Assembly: GCF_000970085.1 (NCBI RefSeq)
Contig: NZ_CP009506.1
Span: forward strand, 1,178,001-1,242,000
DNA from: Methanosarcina siciliae T4/M
GTDB lineage: Archaea > Halobacteriota > Methanosarcinia > Methanosarcinales > Methanosarcinaceae
Reading direction: 5' to 3'
DNA: 64,000 nucleotides
Part shown: positions 1 to 9,168 of the stretch, in pieces
Layout: each line of letters opens with the position of its first letter
Position numbering within the stretch: position 1 is the first letter of the stretch
Made by a program: the position numbers and the translations under genes
Notes under the pieces: model-generated
Told to the model about the DNA's origin: nothing
Database searches by the model: none
What the model saw: only the letters and a program-made list of their open reading frames with translations

Positions 1-2
1 GC

Positions 3-1877
3 ATGGAGAAAAAGGTTCAAATATTGCTTTTTGAGGATAATCCAGGGGATGCGAATCTAATTGAAGAATTACTCGAAGATTTCGCCAACTTCCCATTTGA
101 ACTGAAAAGCGCCGAAACCCTTAATGAGGGTTTGGATCTTCTCAAGGAGCATTCATTTGATGTTATATTGTCAGATCTGAGATTGCCAGATAGCGACGGC
201 ATCGACACCTTTCTTGAGATTAATGGCAGAAATTCACGAACTCCTATAATCATATTAACTGGCATGAATGATGAAAAAACCGGAATCGAGGCTGTAAAAA
301 AAGGTGCTCAGGACTATTTAGTCAAAGGGCAAGCAGACGGCAGGTTATTAGTACGTTCTATCCGCTATTCCATTGAACGCAAGAAGGCGGAAGAGAAGGC
401 TCAAAGCTTAGCAAATATTGTGGAGTCGTCAAATGATGGGATTGTGACCGAGTCTCTTGATGGTATTATTGTCAGCTGGAACAAAGGTGCGGAGCAAATT
501 TATGGTTATTCGGCTGAAGAAATTCTCGGAAAGCACATGTCCATCCTGGCCCATCCCCTTCTGGTCGGAGAGACCAAAGAGTTAGTTGAGAGGATTAAAA
601 AAGGAGAGAAAATCTATCATTATGAGACTTCAATGTTAAGAAAGGACGGCATGGAGATAAAGGTCTCAATAACCCTTTCTCCGGTTTTTGGTGGCTCTGA
701 AAACCTGACTGCTATCTCAATTATTTCCAGAGATATAACCGAGAAAAAAAAAGCAGAAGAAGAACTTTTAAAAAGTGAGGAGCGTGTCCAGTCATATCTG
801 CAGAACTTCAGGGGGATAGGCGCTCAGCTGGATGAAAACTTTGTTCCTATTTTTTTACATGGAGCTGTTGAAGAACTCACGGGATATGCGAAAGAAGATT
901 TCCTTTCCGGAAAACTGCACTGGCGAGAAATTGTGGAGCCTGAAGACATCATAGGGTTCCTGGAAAAAGTACACAAAATGGAAGTTACTCCAAACGCAGT
1001 TGTCAAGCACGAGTATAGGATCAGGAAAAAAGACGGAGAAATTCGCTGGATACATGAAATTGTCCAGAATATTTCCGAAGAGAATAAAGAGCTTTATCAG
1101 GGCTTTGTTTATGACATAACCGAGAGAAAAATGGCAGAAGAAGCCCTTGTTGCGATGAAAGAATCCCGCATAAAAGAAATTCATCACAGGATCAAGAATA
1201 ATCTGCAGGTAATTTCTTCTCTGCTCGACCTCCAGGCTGAAAAGTTTGAAGACCCCACTGTCAGGCAGGCCTTCAGGGAAAGCCAGAATCGGGTTATCTC
1301 CATGGCTTTAATCCATGAAGAACTATACGAGTCCGGGGAAATTGGCACTCTGAATTTTGCAGCATACCTGCAAAAGCTGGTAGAGAATATCTTCGAGTGT
1401 TACAACATTGGAGATCATAAAGCCCATTTGCATCTGGAAATAGAAGAAAAAACTTTCCTTGACATGGATACGGCTGTCCCGTTAGGGATAATTGTCAACG
1501 AACTCGTTTCAAATTCCTTCAAACACGCATTCCCGGAGAGAGATAAAGGAATGGTTAAAATAAGACTTTGCAGAGAAGAAAACCGGGAATGCAAGAGTAA
1601 CAGCGTAGAAAATACCGGAGTAGATACCGGAGTAGATACCGGAGTCGAAAACCCCGAAAGGAATAATACAAGAAACGATAATGAGAACCTCAATCTTATT
1701 CTGACAATTTCGGATAACGGGGTGGGCATTCCTGAAAGTGTTAATACAGAAAGCCCCTGTACTCTTGGGCTGCAGCTGGTTACCATTCTGGTAGATCAGT
1801 TAGATGGAAAAATTGAATTGAAAATAGATTCCGGAACTGAATTCATCATAAAAATTGCAGTAAAACAAAAGCAGTAA
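3..1877 (+). CDS. Hybrid response-regulator / PAS / HisKA_2 sensor histidine kinase
   Basis: Cytoplasmic signalling protein of 624 residues with no membrane segment. An N-terminal receiver domain (about 5-120) has acidic residues E-D-N near residue 11 and a phosphoacceptor Asp58 in LSDLRLPD. Two PAS domains follow (about 130-250 and 262-385), each ending in a DITEKK/DITERK-type linker. A HisKA_2-type dimerisation and phosphoacceptor region (EIHHRIKNNLQ, about 395-470) and a C-terminal HATPase domain with N box (NELVSNSFKHAF) and G box (DNGVGIP) complete it. Such kinases are common orphan sensors in Methanosarcina; the signal is unknown. The HATPase domain carries a low-complexity insert (GVDTGVDTGVE) coded by a 12-bp repeat. 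The ATG at position 3 is the first possible start and fits a normal receiver N-terminus, but an upstream start outside the window cannot be excluded. Confidence 0.88.
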   Translation: MEKKVQILLFEDNPGDANLIEELLEDFANFPFELKSAETLNEGLDLLKEHSFDVILSDLRLPDSDGIDTFLEINGRNSRTPIIILTGMNDEKTGIEAVKKGAQDYLVKGQADGRLLVRSIRYSIERKKAEEKAQSLANIVESSNDGIVTESLDGIIVSWNKGAEQIYGYSAEEILGKHMSILAHPLLVGETKELVERIKKGEKIYHYETSMLRKDGMEIKVSITLSPVFGGSENLTAISIISRDITEKKKAEEELLKSEERVQSYLQNFRGIGAQLDENFVPIFLHGAVEELTGYAKEDFLSGKLHWREIVEPEDIIGFLEKVHKMEVTPNAVVKHEYRIRKKDGEIRWIHEIVQNISEENKELYQGFVYDITERKMAEEALVAMKESRIKEIHHRIKNNLQVISSLLDLQAEKFEDPTVRQAFRESQNRVISMALIHEELYESGEIGTLNFAAYLQKLVENIFECYNIGDHKAHLHLEIEEKTFLDMDTAVPLGIIVNELVSNSFKHAFPERDKGMVKIRLCREENRECKSNSVENTGVDTGVDTGVENPERNNTRNDNENLNLILTISDNGVGIPESVNTESPCTLGLQLVTILVDQLDGKIELKIDSGTEFIIKIAVKQKQ

Positions 1878-1935
1878 GAATCTGTTTCGGGGGAAATCGT
1901 TTATTACTCGGTTCTGATTTGAGGGTTAATTTCGA

Positions 1936-2090
1936 GATATTTGGAGTATCGGATATTTGGAGTATCGGATATTTGGAGTATCGGATATTTGGAGTATTGG
2001 ATGTTTGGAGTACTATATTAAGTAACCATATTAAGTAACCTTTAATTAAGTAACATATTAAGTAACAACATATTAAGTAACCTTTAATTG
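1936..2090. repeat. Two adjacent short tandem-repeat arrays downstream of the kinase gene
   Basis: Positions 1936-2013 hold about five units of the 16-mer GATATTTGGAGTATCG, the last ones slightly diverged. Positions 2015-2090 hold four copies of ATTAAGTAAC with variable 3-6 nt spacing. There are no unique spacers, so this is not a CRISPR array. Function unknown; replication slippage is the simplest origin. The rest of 1878-2336 shows no convincing gene. Confidence 0.8.
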
Positions 2091-2335
2091 ATACTTCTTT
2101 TTTGGAGGATGCTTTCGGGAAAGCGGCGGGTGGCTCAAAATCGGGGCAAAAATTACCGTTTGACCCGAATATGTGGAGAAACAAATCGAATTGAACTTTA
2201 CTTTTTAAAAAGTGAAAATTCTCGTACATATAGCTTTCCGGGAAATGAGGAAAAATATTTGTATAAATTCAACACATGCCAAAGAAATTTAGCTATAATT
2301 TACAGAAATTTGAAGAAAAAAAGCAAACATGGCAT

Positions 2336-2349
2336 AAACTATAAATAGT
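2336..2349 (+). promoter_or_regulatory. TATA-box promoter candidate for the small RNA / tRNA-Lys region
   Basis: The AT-rich string AAACTATAAATAG resembles an archaeal TATA box. It lies about 25-30 bp upstream of the first strong helix at 2368, the normal TATA-to-start distance, and about 135 bp upstream of tRNA-Lys. It may drive a small RNA, a leader plus tRNA precursor, or both. Confidence 0.45.
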
Positions 2350-2363
2350 ATAGTTATAATTAG

Positions 2364-2450
2364 AGGGTTGCACCGGTGTAAGAGGTGCTCCCTGATGCAG
2401 CGGGGCAGCAGGGTTGCATGCTAAGAAATTAGCCTTCCATGGTGCAAAAT
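2364..2450 (+). ncRNA. Candidate structured small RNA or tRNA leader
   Basis: An outer perfect 7-bp helix joins TTGCACC (2368-2374) to GGTGCAA (2441-2447). Inside it are CCCTG/CAGGG (2390-2394 with 2409-2413) and a perfect 5-bp hairpin GCTAA-GAAA-TTAGC (2420-2433) capped by a GNRA tetraloop. There is no ORF, and a TATA-like box sits at the right distance upstream. The family is not recognised. It could be an independent small RNA or the 5' leader of the tRNA-Lys transcript. The structure was paired by eye, not calculated. Confidence 0.45.
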
Positions 2451-2475
2451 GCAGAAGTGGAGAGATAAACAAACT

Positions 2476-2552
2476 GGGCCCGTAGCTCAGTCAGGCAGAG
2501 CGACTGGCTTTTAACCAGTCGGCCTAGGGTTCAAATCCCTACGGGCCCGCCA
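2476..2552 (+). tRNA. tRNA-Lys (anticodon TTT), CCA encoded
   Basis: A complete cloverleaf can be read. The acceptor stem is GGGCCCG with CGGGCCC, discriminator G, and a genomically encoded CCA end. The anticodon arm is ACTGG-CTTTTAA-CCAGT, giving anticodon TTT. The T arm contains GGTTCAAATCC. No intron is present. It lies about 85 bp upstream of rpoH on the same strand. Confidence 0.95.
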
Positions 2553-2637
2553 TGTTCTTAATAAGACCGGCGGAGAGGCCATCCGCAGGAAACGTCTAAA
2601 AGTCTTTTTATGATGCTTTATTTTTGGAGGAAAGGAT

Positions 2638-2874
2638 TTGACAAAATTCAGCCTGCTCGACCATGAGTCAGTCCCTAAACATGAAATTATTTCAGAGGGA
2701 GAATTAAAGTCTGTTTTAAGCAAATATTTAATTGAGAAAGAACAGCTTCCGAAAATTAAAGTGCAGGATCCTGCTAGTAAAGAAATAGGAGCTGTCGTCG
2801 GAGATGTTGTGAAAATCACAAGGAAGAGTCAAACTGCAGGGGAGGCAGATTATTACAGACTTGTGATCGAGTAA
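2638..2874 (+). CDS. rpoH: DNA-directed RNA polymerase subunit H (Rpb5-like)
   Basis: Small archaeal RNA polymerase subunit of 78 residues, corresponding to the C-terminal domain of eukaryotic Rpb5. It sits in the lower jaw of the polymerase near downstream DNA. Recognisable features are the start TKFSLLDHESVPKHEI, the segment LPKIKVQDPASKEIG, and the end GDVVKITRKS...YYRLVIE. Length is typical for archaeal RpoH. The start is TTG at 2638, supported by a strong GGAGG ribosome-binding site about 8 bp upstream. It leads the conserved rpoH-B2-B1-A1-A2 cluster. Confidence 0.95.
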   Translation: MTKFSLLDHESVPKHEIISEGELKSVLSKYLIEKEQLPKIKVQDPASKEIGAVVGDVVKITRKSQTAGEADYYRLVIE

Positions 2875-3033
2875 GTGGGGGGGAGTTTTAACCGCTTGCA
2901 TGACCGAATTTTTTTCACTGAACGTCTTTTTGAATCCCATGCACCACCGTACGGAAAGATTCAACGACTGCATAAAGATCTTGGGATCATCGTTTATTAA
3001 TTTTCATTTTAATAAAGCAAAGAGGGTGCTATC

Positions 3034-4683
3034 ATCGCGTTAGAAAGCAGTATACTGTCGCAGGCTTATTTTACACGGGACAAGATAGTGCAGCACCATA
3101 TAGACTCATTTAACAAGTTTATAGATTACGGGCTGCAAAAGATCATTGATGAACAGAAGATTATAGAAACCGACATTGAAGACACCTACCTCAAACTCGG
3201 CAAGATCAGGGTAGAACATCCGGTGGTAAAGGAGGCGGACGGGGCAATAGAAAAGCTTTACCCCAACGAAGCAAGGCTCAGAAACCTTTCGTACTCAGGC
3301 CCCCTCTACCTGGAGATGAGTGTCGTAAAAGAAGGGATCGAATCCGAAGTAATGGAAGCAAAGATCGGGCAGCTTCCCATCATGGTCAAATCCAAGATCT
3401 GCAATCTTCTCGGCCTTAGCGAGCCAGAGAAAGTTCGCTATGGGGAAGATCCCCTTGATCCGGGGGGATATTTCATTATCGGAGGTACTGAAAGGGTAGT
3501 TATGACCCTGGAAGACCTTGCCCCCAACAAAATTCTTGTTGAGTACGGAGAACGTTACGGTGACTCCATAGAGGTCGCAAAGGTCTTTTCCCAGAAAAGA
3601 GGGTACAGAGCACTCGTAATTGTGGAAAGAGGGAGAAAGTCCCTGCTTGAAGTATCTTTCCCTTCCATATCCGGCAGAGTATACTTTATTACACTCATGA
3701 GGGCTCTCGGGATAGTAACTGACGAAGATATAGTAAATGCAGTTTCAAGTGATCCCGAAATCATCAAATTCATGCTGGAAAACCTTGAAGAAGCCGAAGT
3801 CGAAACCCAGGAAGAGGCCATTGAGAAGATCGGGGCGAGGGTTGCTGCCGGACAGGCCAAGGAATACCAGATAAAGAGAGCAAACTACGTTATTGACAGG
3901 TATCTTTTCCCACACCTCGGAAACGATATGAGAGACAGGGTCCCAAAGGCTCATTTCCTGGCAAGAATGGCCGAGTCCTGCTTCGAGCTCGCACTTGGAA
4001 AGCGTACCGAAGACGACAAAGACCACTACGCAAACAAGAGGCTGAAACTCGCAGGCGACCTGATGGAAGACCTTTTCAGGGTATCCTTTAACAGGCTTGC
4101 AAGGGACATAAAGTACCAGCTCGAACGTGCAAACATGAGGAACAGGGAACTTAACGTCGCTACGATTGTAAGGGCAGACGTCCTGACCGACCGCCTGCAG
4201 CATCCCCTGGCAACAGGGAATTGGGTAGGAGGAAGGACGGGTGTTTCCCAGCTTCTTGACCGTAACGATTATATTTCTACCCTTTCCCACCTGCGCCGTG
4301 TAATTTCCCCGCTTTCAAGGGCCCAGCCACACTTCGAAGCCCGTGACCTGCACGCAACTCAATGGGGGCGGCTCTGCCCTTCCGAGACCCCTGAAGGACC
4401 CAATTGTGGTCTCGTAAAAAACTTTGCCGAAATGGTCGAGCTCTCCACTGGAATAGAGGAAACTGAGAGCATTAAAAAGATACTCTACGACCTCAATGTC
4501 GAAAAAGTAGTTGTGAAGGTACCCGAAATACCGGCAAAGATCAAGGAAATCCTGCTCGACGAGTTCGGGGAAGAGATTATTGAAGAGTTTGAAGAAACTC
4601 CGGAAATCGAAACAAAGTACAAAGAGGAAGACTTCTACGATTATTCAGATGCGGACGACTCCGGATCAGCGTTCGGGGACTGA
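3034..4683 (+). CDS. rpoB2: DNA-directed RNA polymerase subunit B'' (N-terminal half of B)
   Basis: N-terminal half of the RNA polymerase second-largest subunit (lobe, protrusion and part of the fork), split from B' as in many euryarchaeal methanogens. It includes GGYFIIGGTERVVM, the fork-region segment QLLDRNDYISTLSHLRRV and CPSETPEGPNCGLVKN. The first conventional start codon is GTG at 3088, but the frame continues upstream through residues resembling a B'' N-terminus (SSILSQAYFTRDKIV). No in-frame ATG, GTG or TTG lies there. A GGTG-containing site at 3025-3028 is spaced for initiation at ATC 3034 (or 3031), so a non-canonical start is inferred. From 3088 the protein has 531 residues, from 3034 about 549. 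It ends in an acidic, low-complexity tail 13 bp before rpoB1. Confidence 0.93.
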   Translation: MALESSILSQAYFTRDKIVQHHIDSFNKFIDYGLQKIIDEQKIIETDIEDTYLKLGKIRVEHPVVKEADGAIEKLYPNEARLRNLSYSGPLYLEMSVVKEGIESEVMEAKIGQLPIMVKSKICNLLGLSEPEKVRYGEDPLDPGGYFIIGGTERVVMTLEDLAPNKILVEYGERYGDSIEVAKVFSQKRGYRALVIVERGRKSLLEVSFPSISGRVYFITLMRALGIVTDEDIVNAVSSDPEIIKFMLENLEEAEVETQEEAIEKIGARVAAGQAKEYQIKRANYVIDRYLFPHLGNDMRDRVPKAHFLARMAESCFELALGKRTEDDKDHYANKRLKLAGDLMEDLFRVSFNRLARDIKYQLERANMRNRELNVATIVRADVLTDRLQHPLATGNWVGGRTGVSQLLDRNDYISTLSHLRRVISPLSRAQPHFEARDLHATQWGRLCPSETPEGPNCGLVKNFAEMVELSTGIEETESIKKILYDLNVEKVVVKVPEIPAKIKEILLDEFGEEIIEEFEETPEIETKYKEEDFYDYSDADDSGSAFGD

Positions 4684-4696
4684 GGGTTGATGTTAG

Positions 4697-6511
4697 ATGA
4701 CTAAAGCAAAAGTATTCATAAACGGTGAGCTCGTAGGGACCCATGACAACCCTGCGGAACTCGCAGAAGAGCTCCGAAAAATGAGGCGGCAGGGGTTCAT
4801 ATCCAGACAGGTCAACATAGCTCTTAACGATAATACCAGGGAAGTAATTATAAACTCCGATATGGGCAGGGCAAGAAGACCTCTCGTTGTTGTGGAAAAC
4901 GGCGCTCTCAAGGTAACTGAAGAGCACATACAGAAATTGAAGAACAAAGAAATCACCTATGAGGACCTCGTAAAAGAAGGCTGTGTGGAGTACCTGGACG
5001 CAGAAGAGGAAGAAAACGCGTACATTGCACTCTACGAGTCGGATATAACTACCAGGCACACCCATATGGAGATAGACCCAGAACTTATGCTCGGCATCTG
5101 TACCGGCATGGTTCCTTATCCGGAACACAATGCATCTCCGCGTAACACTATGGGTGCAGCCATGATCAAGCAGTGCATCGGAGTATCCACAGCAAACCAG
5201 AAATTAAGGCCGGATACCCGTGCCCACGTCCTGCACTACCCACAGAGGGCACTTACAAGGACAAGGACTTCCGGAGCAATCGGTTTTGATGACAGACCTG
5301 CAGGCCAGAACTTCGTGGTTGCAATTTTGTCTTATGAAGGGTATAACATTGAAGACGCGCTGATTTTCAATAAGGGTTCGATTGAGAGAGGGCTTGGGAG
5401 AAGCCACTTTCTCAGGACTTTTGAAGGAGAAGAAAGAAGGTATCCAGGAGGGCAGGAAGATAAGTTCGAGATTCCCGACTCTGAGTACCGTGGATCACGC
5501 AGCGCTGAAGCATATGCAAACCTCGACGTAGACGGGCTTGTAAACCCTGAAACCCCGGTCGGTCCCAATGATGTGCTTATAGGAAAAACCAGCCCTCCGA
5601 GATTCTTAGAAGAGCCTTCCGACTTCGGGATTGCAGTTGAACAGAGGAGAGAAAGCTCCGTTACCATGCGTTCCAACGAAACCGGGATTGTGGACACCGT
5701 AATTCTTACGGAATCCATCAACGGAACCCGACTTGCAAAAGTAAAGGTAAGGGATGAAAGGATCCCGGACATAGGAGACAAGTTCGCTTCCAGGCACGGG
5801 CAAAAAGGGGTTATAGGCCTAAAAGTCCCTATTGCAGACATGCCTTTTACGGAGTCGGGCCTGACTCCTGACCTGATGATTAACCCGCACGCAATTCCTT
5901 CCCGTATGACTGTGGGACACGTCCTGGAAATGATCGGCGGAAAAGTAGGCTCCATGGAAGGCAGAAGAGTGAACGCAACAGCTTTCTCAGGAGAAAACGA
6001 AGACGATCTCAGAGAAGCCCTGAAAAAGCACGGCTTTGCCCACACTGGAAAAGAGATTTTCTATGACGGGGCAACAGGCAGGATGATCCCTGCAGATGTT
6101 TTCGTTGGTGTGATCCTTTACCAGAAACTGCACCATATGGTCACCTCCAAGATGCATGCAAGGTCCCGCGGACCCGTACAGGTGCTCACCCGCCAGCCGA
6201 CTGAAGGCCGAGCAAGGGAAGGTGGTCTCAGGTTCGGTGAAATGGAGCGTGACGTTCTGGTAGGGCACGGAGCTGCAATGTCCTTAAAAGAAAGGTTGCT
6301 GGACGAGTCTGACAAAGTGGTGGAACTTGTCTGCTCGCACTGCGGAATGATTGCAACGTACGACAAACAGCGTAACGTCTCTTTCTGCTCAGCCTGCGGA
6401 GCAGACACGGACATTTATCCCGTTGAGATGAGCTACGCGTTCAAGCTGTTACTGGACGAGATTAAGTCCCTCGGAGTTGCTCCAAGGCTTAACCTTGAAG
6501 ATGCGGTATAA
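4697..6511 (+). CDS. rpoB1: DNA-directed RNA polymerase subunit B' (C-terminal half of B)
   Basis: C-terminal half of the polymerase second-largest subunit (hybrid-binding, wall and clamp regions), 604 residues. Clear hallmarks are the QRALTRTRTSGAIGFDDRPA region, the hybrid-binding segment GDKFASRHGQKGVIG, and RQPTEGRAREGGLRFGEMERD. A C-terminal zinc site has paired cysteines CSHC and CSAC. ATG at 4697 follows rpoB2 by 13 bp, and rpoA1 follows after 14 bp, consistent with one operon. Together with B'' it forms the equivalent of bacterial beta. Confidence 0.97.
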   Translation: MTKAKVFINGELVGTHDNPAELAEELRKMRRQGFISRQVNIALNDNTREVIINSDMGRARRPLVVVENGALKVTEEHIQKLKNKEITYEDLVKEGCVEYLDAEEEENAYIALYESDITTRHTHMEIDPELMLGICTGMVPYPEHNASPRNTMGAAMIKQCIGVSTANQKLRPDTRAHVLHYPQRALTRTRTSGAIGFDDRPAGQNFVVAILSYEGYNIEDALIFNKGSIERGLGRSHFLRTFEGEERRYPGGQEDKFEIPDSEYRGSRSAEAYANLDVDGLVNPETPVGPNDVLIGKTSPPRFLEEPSDFGIAVEQRRESSVTMRSNETGIVDTVILTESINGTRLAKVKVRDERIPDIGDKFASRHGQKGVIGLKVPIADMPFTESGLTPDLMINPHAIPSRMTVGHVLEMIGGKVGSMEGRRVNATAFSGENEDDLREALKKHGFAHTGKEIFYDGATGRMIPADVFVGVILYQKLHHMVTSKMHARSRGPVQVLTRQPTEGRAREGGLRFGEMERDVLVGHGAAMSLKERLLDESDKVVELVCSHCGMIATYDKQRNVSFCSACGADTDIYPVEMSYAFKLLLDEIKSLGVAPRLNLEDAV

Positions 6512-6525
6512 GGTGAGGTGGATAC

Positions 6526-9168
6526 ATGGCAAACGTACCCCCAATTCCAAAGAGAATTGCTTCTATCAAATTCGGCTTAATGTCTCCGAAAGAAATCCGT
6601 AAGATGAGTGCAACACCCATTATCACGGCTGACACTTACGATGATGACGGATTTCCAATTGACATGGGGCTTATGGACACAAAACTCGGGGTAATCGACC
6701 CCGGACTTCGCTGCAAGACCTGTTCAGGCAGGGCAGGCGAGTGTCCCGGACACTTCGGGCACATCGAACTTGTTGCCCCTGTTGTCCACGTAGGTTTTAA
6801 CAAAGTAATCCGAAAACTTCTCAGGGCAACCTGCAGAAAATGCAGCAAGCTCCTGCTGGAACCAGCCCAGAAACAGCAGTATCTGGACCAGCTCCTTGCG
6901 GTAGAAGAAATCGGTCACATGCCTGACGACCTCATTAATGAGGTATATAAAGAAGCCAGCAAGGTAAAGACCTGCCCTTACTGTAACGAGGAACAGCTCG
7001 AAATCAAATTCGAAAAACCCAGCGAGTACCTGGAAAACGGTGAGAAGCTGACCCCCACCGAGATAAGGGATCGCTTTGAAAACGTCCCGGACGAGGACAT
7101 CAGGGTTATCGGGATGGACCCGAAGAACGCAAGGCCGGAATGGATGATCCTTACCGTCCTGCCGGTACCTCCTGTTACGGTACGCCCTTCAATCACCCTT
7201 GAATCCGGGCAGCGCAGTGAAGATGACCTGACCCATAAACTGGTAGACATTATCAGGATCAACCAGAGATTCCAGGAGAACAGGGAAGCAGGAGCTCCAC
7301 AGCTCATTATTGAGGACCTCTGGGAGCTTCTTCAATATCACGTAACTACATTCTTTGACAACTCGGTTTCAGGAATTCCGCCTGCAAGACACAGGTCAGG
7401 CAGACCTCTCAAGACCCTTTCCCAGCGTTTGAAGGGTAAAGAAGGAAGGTTCAGAGGAAGCCTGTCAGGTAAACGTGTAAACTTCTCAGCCCGTACCGTT
7501 ATCTCCCCTGACCCGAACCTGAGCATTAATGAAGTCGGAGTCCCCATGCCCATTGCAAGAACCCTTACAATTCCTGCAGTGGTTACCCCGAGAAACATCG
7601 AACAGCTCAAAGTCTATGTGAGGAACGGTGGAGACATCCACCCCGGAGCAAACTATGTGTTCAGGTCTGACGGCAGGCGCATAAAGGTCACCAATATGAA
7701 TAAGGACGACCTTGCCGAGAAACTTGAGTTCGGCTGGACTGTGGAACGACAGTTAAAAGACGGCGACACCGTACTTTTCAACAGGCAGCCGTCTCTGCAC
7801 AAGATGAGTATCATGGCCCACTCCGTAAAAGTTCTGCCTAACAAAACCTTCAGGCTGAACCCTGCAGTGTGTCCTCCTTACAACGCTGACTTTGACGGAG
7901 ACGAAATGAACATGCATGCCCTCCAGACCGAAGAGTCAAGGGCCGAGGCAAAGATCCTCATGCAGGTCCAGGAAAATATCCTCTCCCCGCGTTTCGGAGG
8001 TCCCATTATCGGAGGGATTCACGACCATATCTCAGGGCTTTTCCTGCTTACCCGTTTTGAAAACCATATTACCAGCTACGAGGCCTATGACATTTTGAGG
8101 AAGAGCCGCGCACGCAACCTGCCCGAACCTGCAGGCTACGACGAAGACGGGAAACCTTTCTGGACAGGAAAGCAGATTTTCAGTCAGATTCTGCCTGAAA
8201 CCCTTAATATGGAGTTCGCAGCCCAGGTCTGCTCCCACTGTGATACCTGCAAGAAAGAAGAATGCCCGAATGACGCCTATGTCGTAATCCGCAACGGAGA
8301 GCTGATTCTCGGCACAATCGACGAAGCTGCAATAGGGGCATTTAAAGGGAAGATCCAGGATCGCATTATCAAGGAGGTCGGACCCGAAGCAGGAGCTCGT
8401 TTTGTTGACGACATGACAAAGCTTGCGATCAGGTCAATCATGCGTACGGGCCTGAGCTTCGGAATAGCTGACGAAGACATTCCGAAAGAAGCCAGGATCC
8501 AGATTAATGAGGTTCTCGGTAAAGCTGAAGACGCCGTGCAAAACCTTATCAAGTCATACCAGAACAAAGAACTCGAACCTCTCCCGGGTAGAACCCTCGA
8601 TGAAACAATCGAGATGAGCATCATGCAGAAGCTCGGAAAAGCCAGAGACGAGACAGGTGGAATTGCAGATAGCCACATGGGACTTGAAAACTCAGCAGTT
8701 ATTATGGCCCGCTCAGGAGCCAGAGGTTCCATCCTGAACCTTACCCAGATGGCAGCCTGCGTAGGGCAACAGGCAGTGCGTGGTGAACGTATCCGCAGAG
8801 GATACGCAGGCAGGACTCTCCCACACTTCCAGGAAGGAGACCTGGGCTCGGACGCCCACGGGTTCGTTAAGGCAAGTTACAAGAGCGGGTTAAACCCGAC
8901 AGAATATTTCTTCCATGCAATCGGTGGTCGAGAAGGTCTTGTGGACACTGCGGTCAGGACATCCCAGTCAGGGTACCTGCAGAGAAGGCTTGTCAACGCC
9001 CTTCAGGACCTTGAAGTCCAGTATGACCTTACTGTCAGGGACACCCGAGGGGTGCTTGTCCAGTTTAAGTACGGAGAAGACGGGATCAACCCGACAAAGA
9101 GTGACTTCAGCAAGCCCGAAACCATCCACCGGATTGTCCGTTCCGTGGCAAACAGGGAGGTGGCATGA
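6526..9168 (+). CDS. rpoA1: DNA-directed RNA polymerase subunit A' (largest subunit, N-terminal part)
   Basis: Carries the polymerase catalytic centre: NADFDGDEMNMH holds the three magnesium-binding aspartates. An N-terminal clamp zinc motif is visible (CKTCSGRAGECPGHFGH), with a second cysteine set (CRKCSKL, CPYC), and further cysteines (CSHCDTCKKEECP) lie in a mid-protein insert. The trigger-loop and bridge-helix regions follow the catalytic loop. It has 880 residues, typical for archaeal A'. Start is ATG 6526 with a GAGGTG ribosome site. The stop overlaps the start of rpoA2 by 4 bp (ATGA), implying translational coupling. Confidence 0.97.
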   Translation: MANVPPIPKRIASIKFGLMSPKEIRKMSATPIITADTYDDDGFPIDMGLMDTKLGVIDPGLRCKTCSGRAGECPGHFGHIELVAPVVHVGFNKVIRKLLRATCRKCSKLLLEPAQKQQYLDQLLAVEEIGHMPDDLINEVYKEASKVKTCPYCNEEQLEIKFEKPSEYLENGEKLTPTEIRDRFENVPDEDIRVIGMDPKNARPEWMILTVLPVPPVTVRPSITLESGQRSEDDLTHKLVDIIRINQRFQENREAGAPQLIIEDLWELLQYHVTTFFDNSVSGIPPARHRSGRPLKTLSQRLKGKEGRFRGSLSGKRVNFSARTVISPDPNLSINEVGVPMPIARTLTIPAVVTPRNIEQLKVYVRNGGDIHPGANYVFRSDGRRIKVTNMNKDDLAEKLEFGWTVERQLKDGDTVLFNRQPSLHKMSIMAHSVKVLPNKTFRLNPAVCPPYNADFDGDEMNMHALQTEESRAEAKILMQVQENILSPRFGGPIIGGIHDHISGLFLLTRFENHITSYEAYDILRKSRARNLPEPAGYDEDGKPFWTGKQIFSQILPETLNMEFAAQVCSHCDTCKKEECPNDAYVVIRNGELILGTIDEAAIGAFKGKIQDRIIKEVGPEAGARFVDDMTKLAIRSIMRTGLSFGIADEDIPKEARIQINEVLGKAEDAVQNLIKSYQNKELEPLPGRTLDETIEMSIMQKLGKARDETGGIADSHMGLENSAVIMARSGARGSILNLTQMAACVGQQAVRGERIRRGYAGRTLPHFQEGDLGSDAHGFVKASYKSGLNPTEYFFHAIGGREGLVDTAVRTSQSGYLQRRLVNALQDLEVQYDLTVRDTRGVLVQFKYGEDGINPTKSDFSKPETIHRIVRSVANREVA

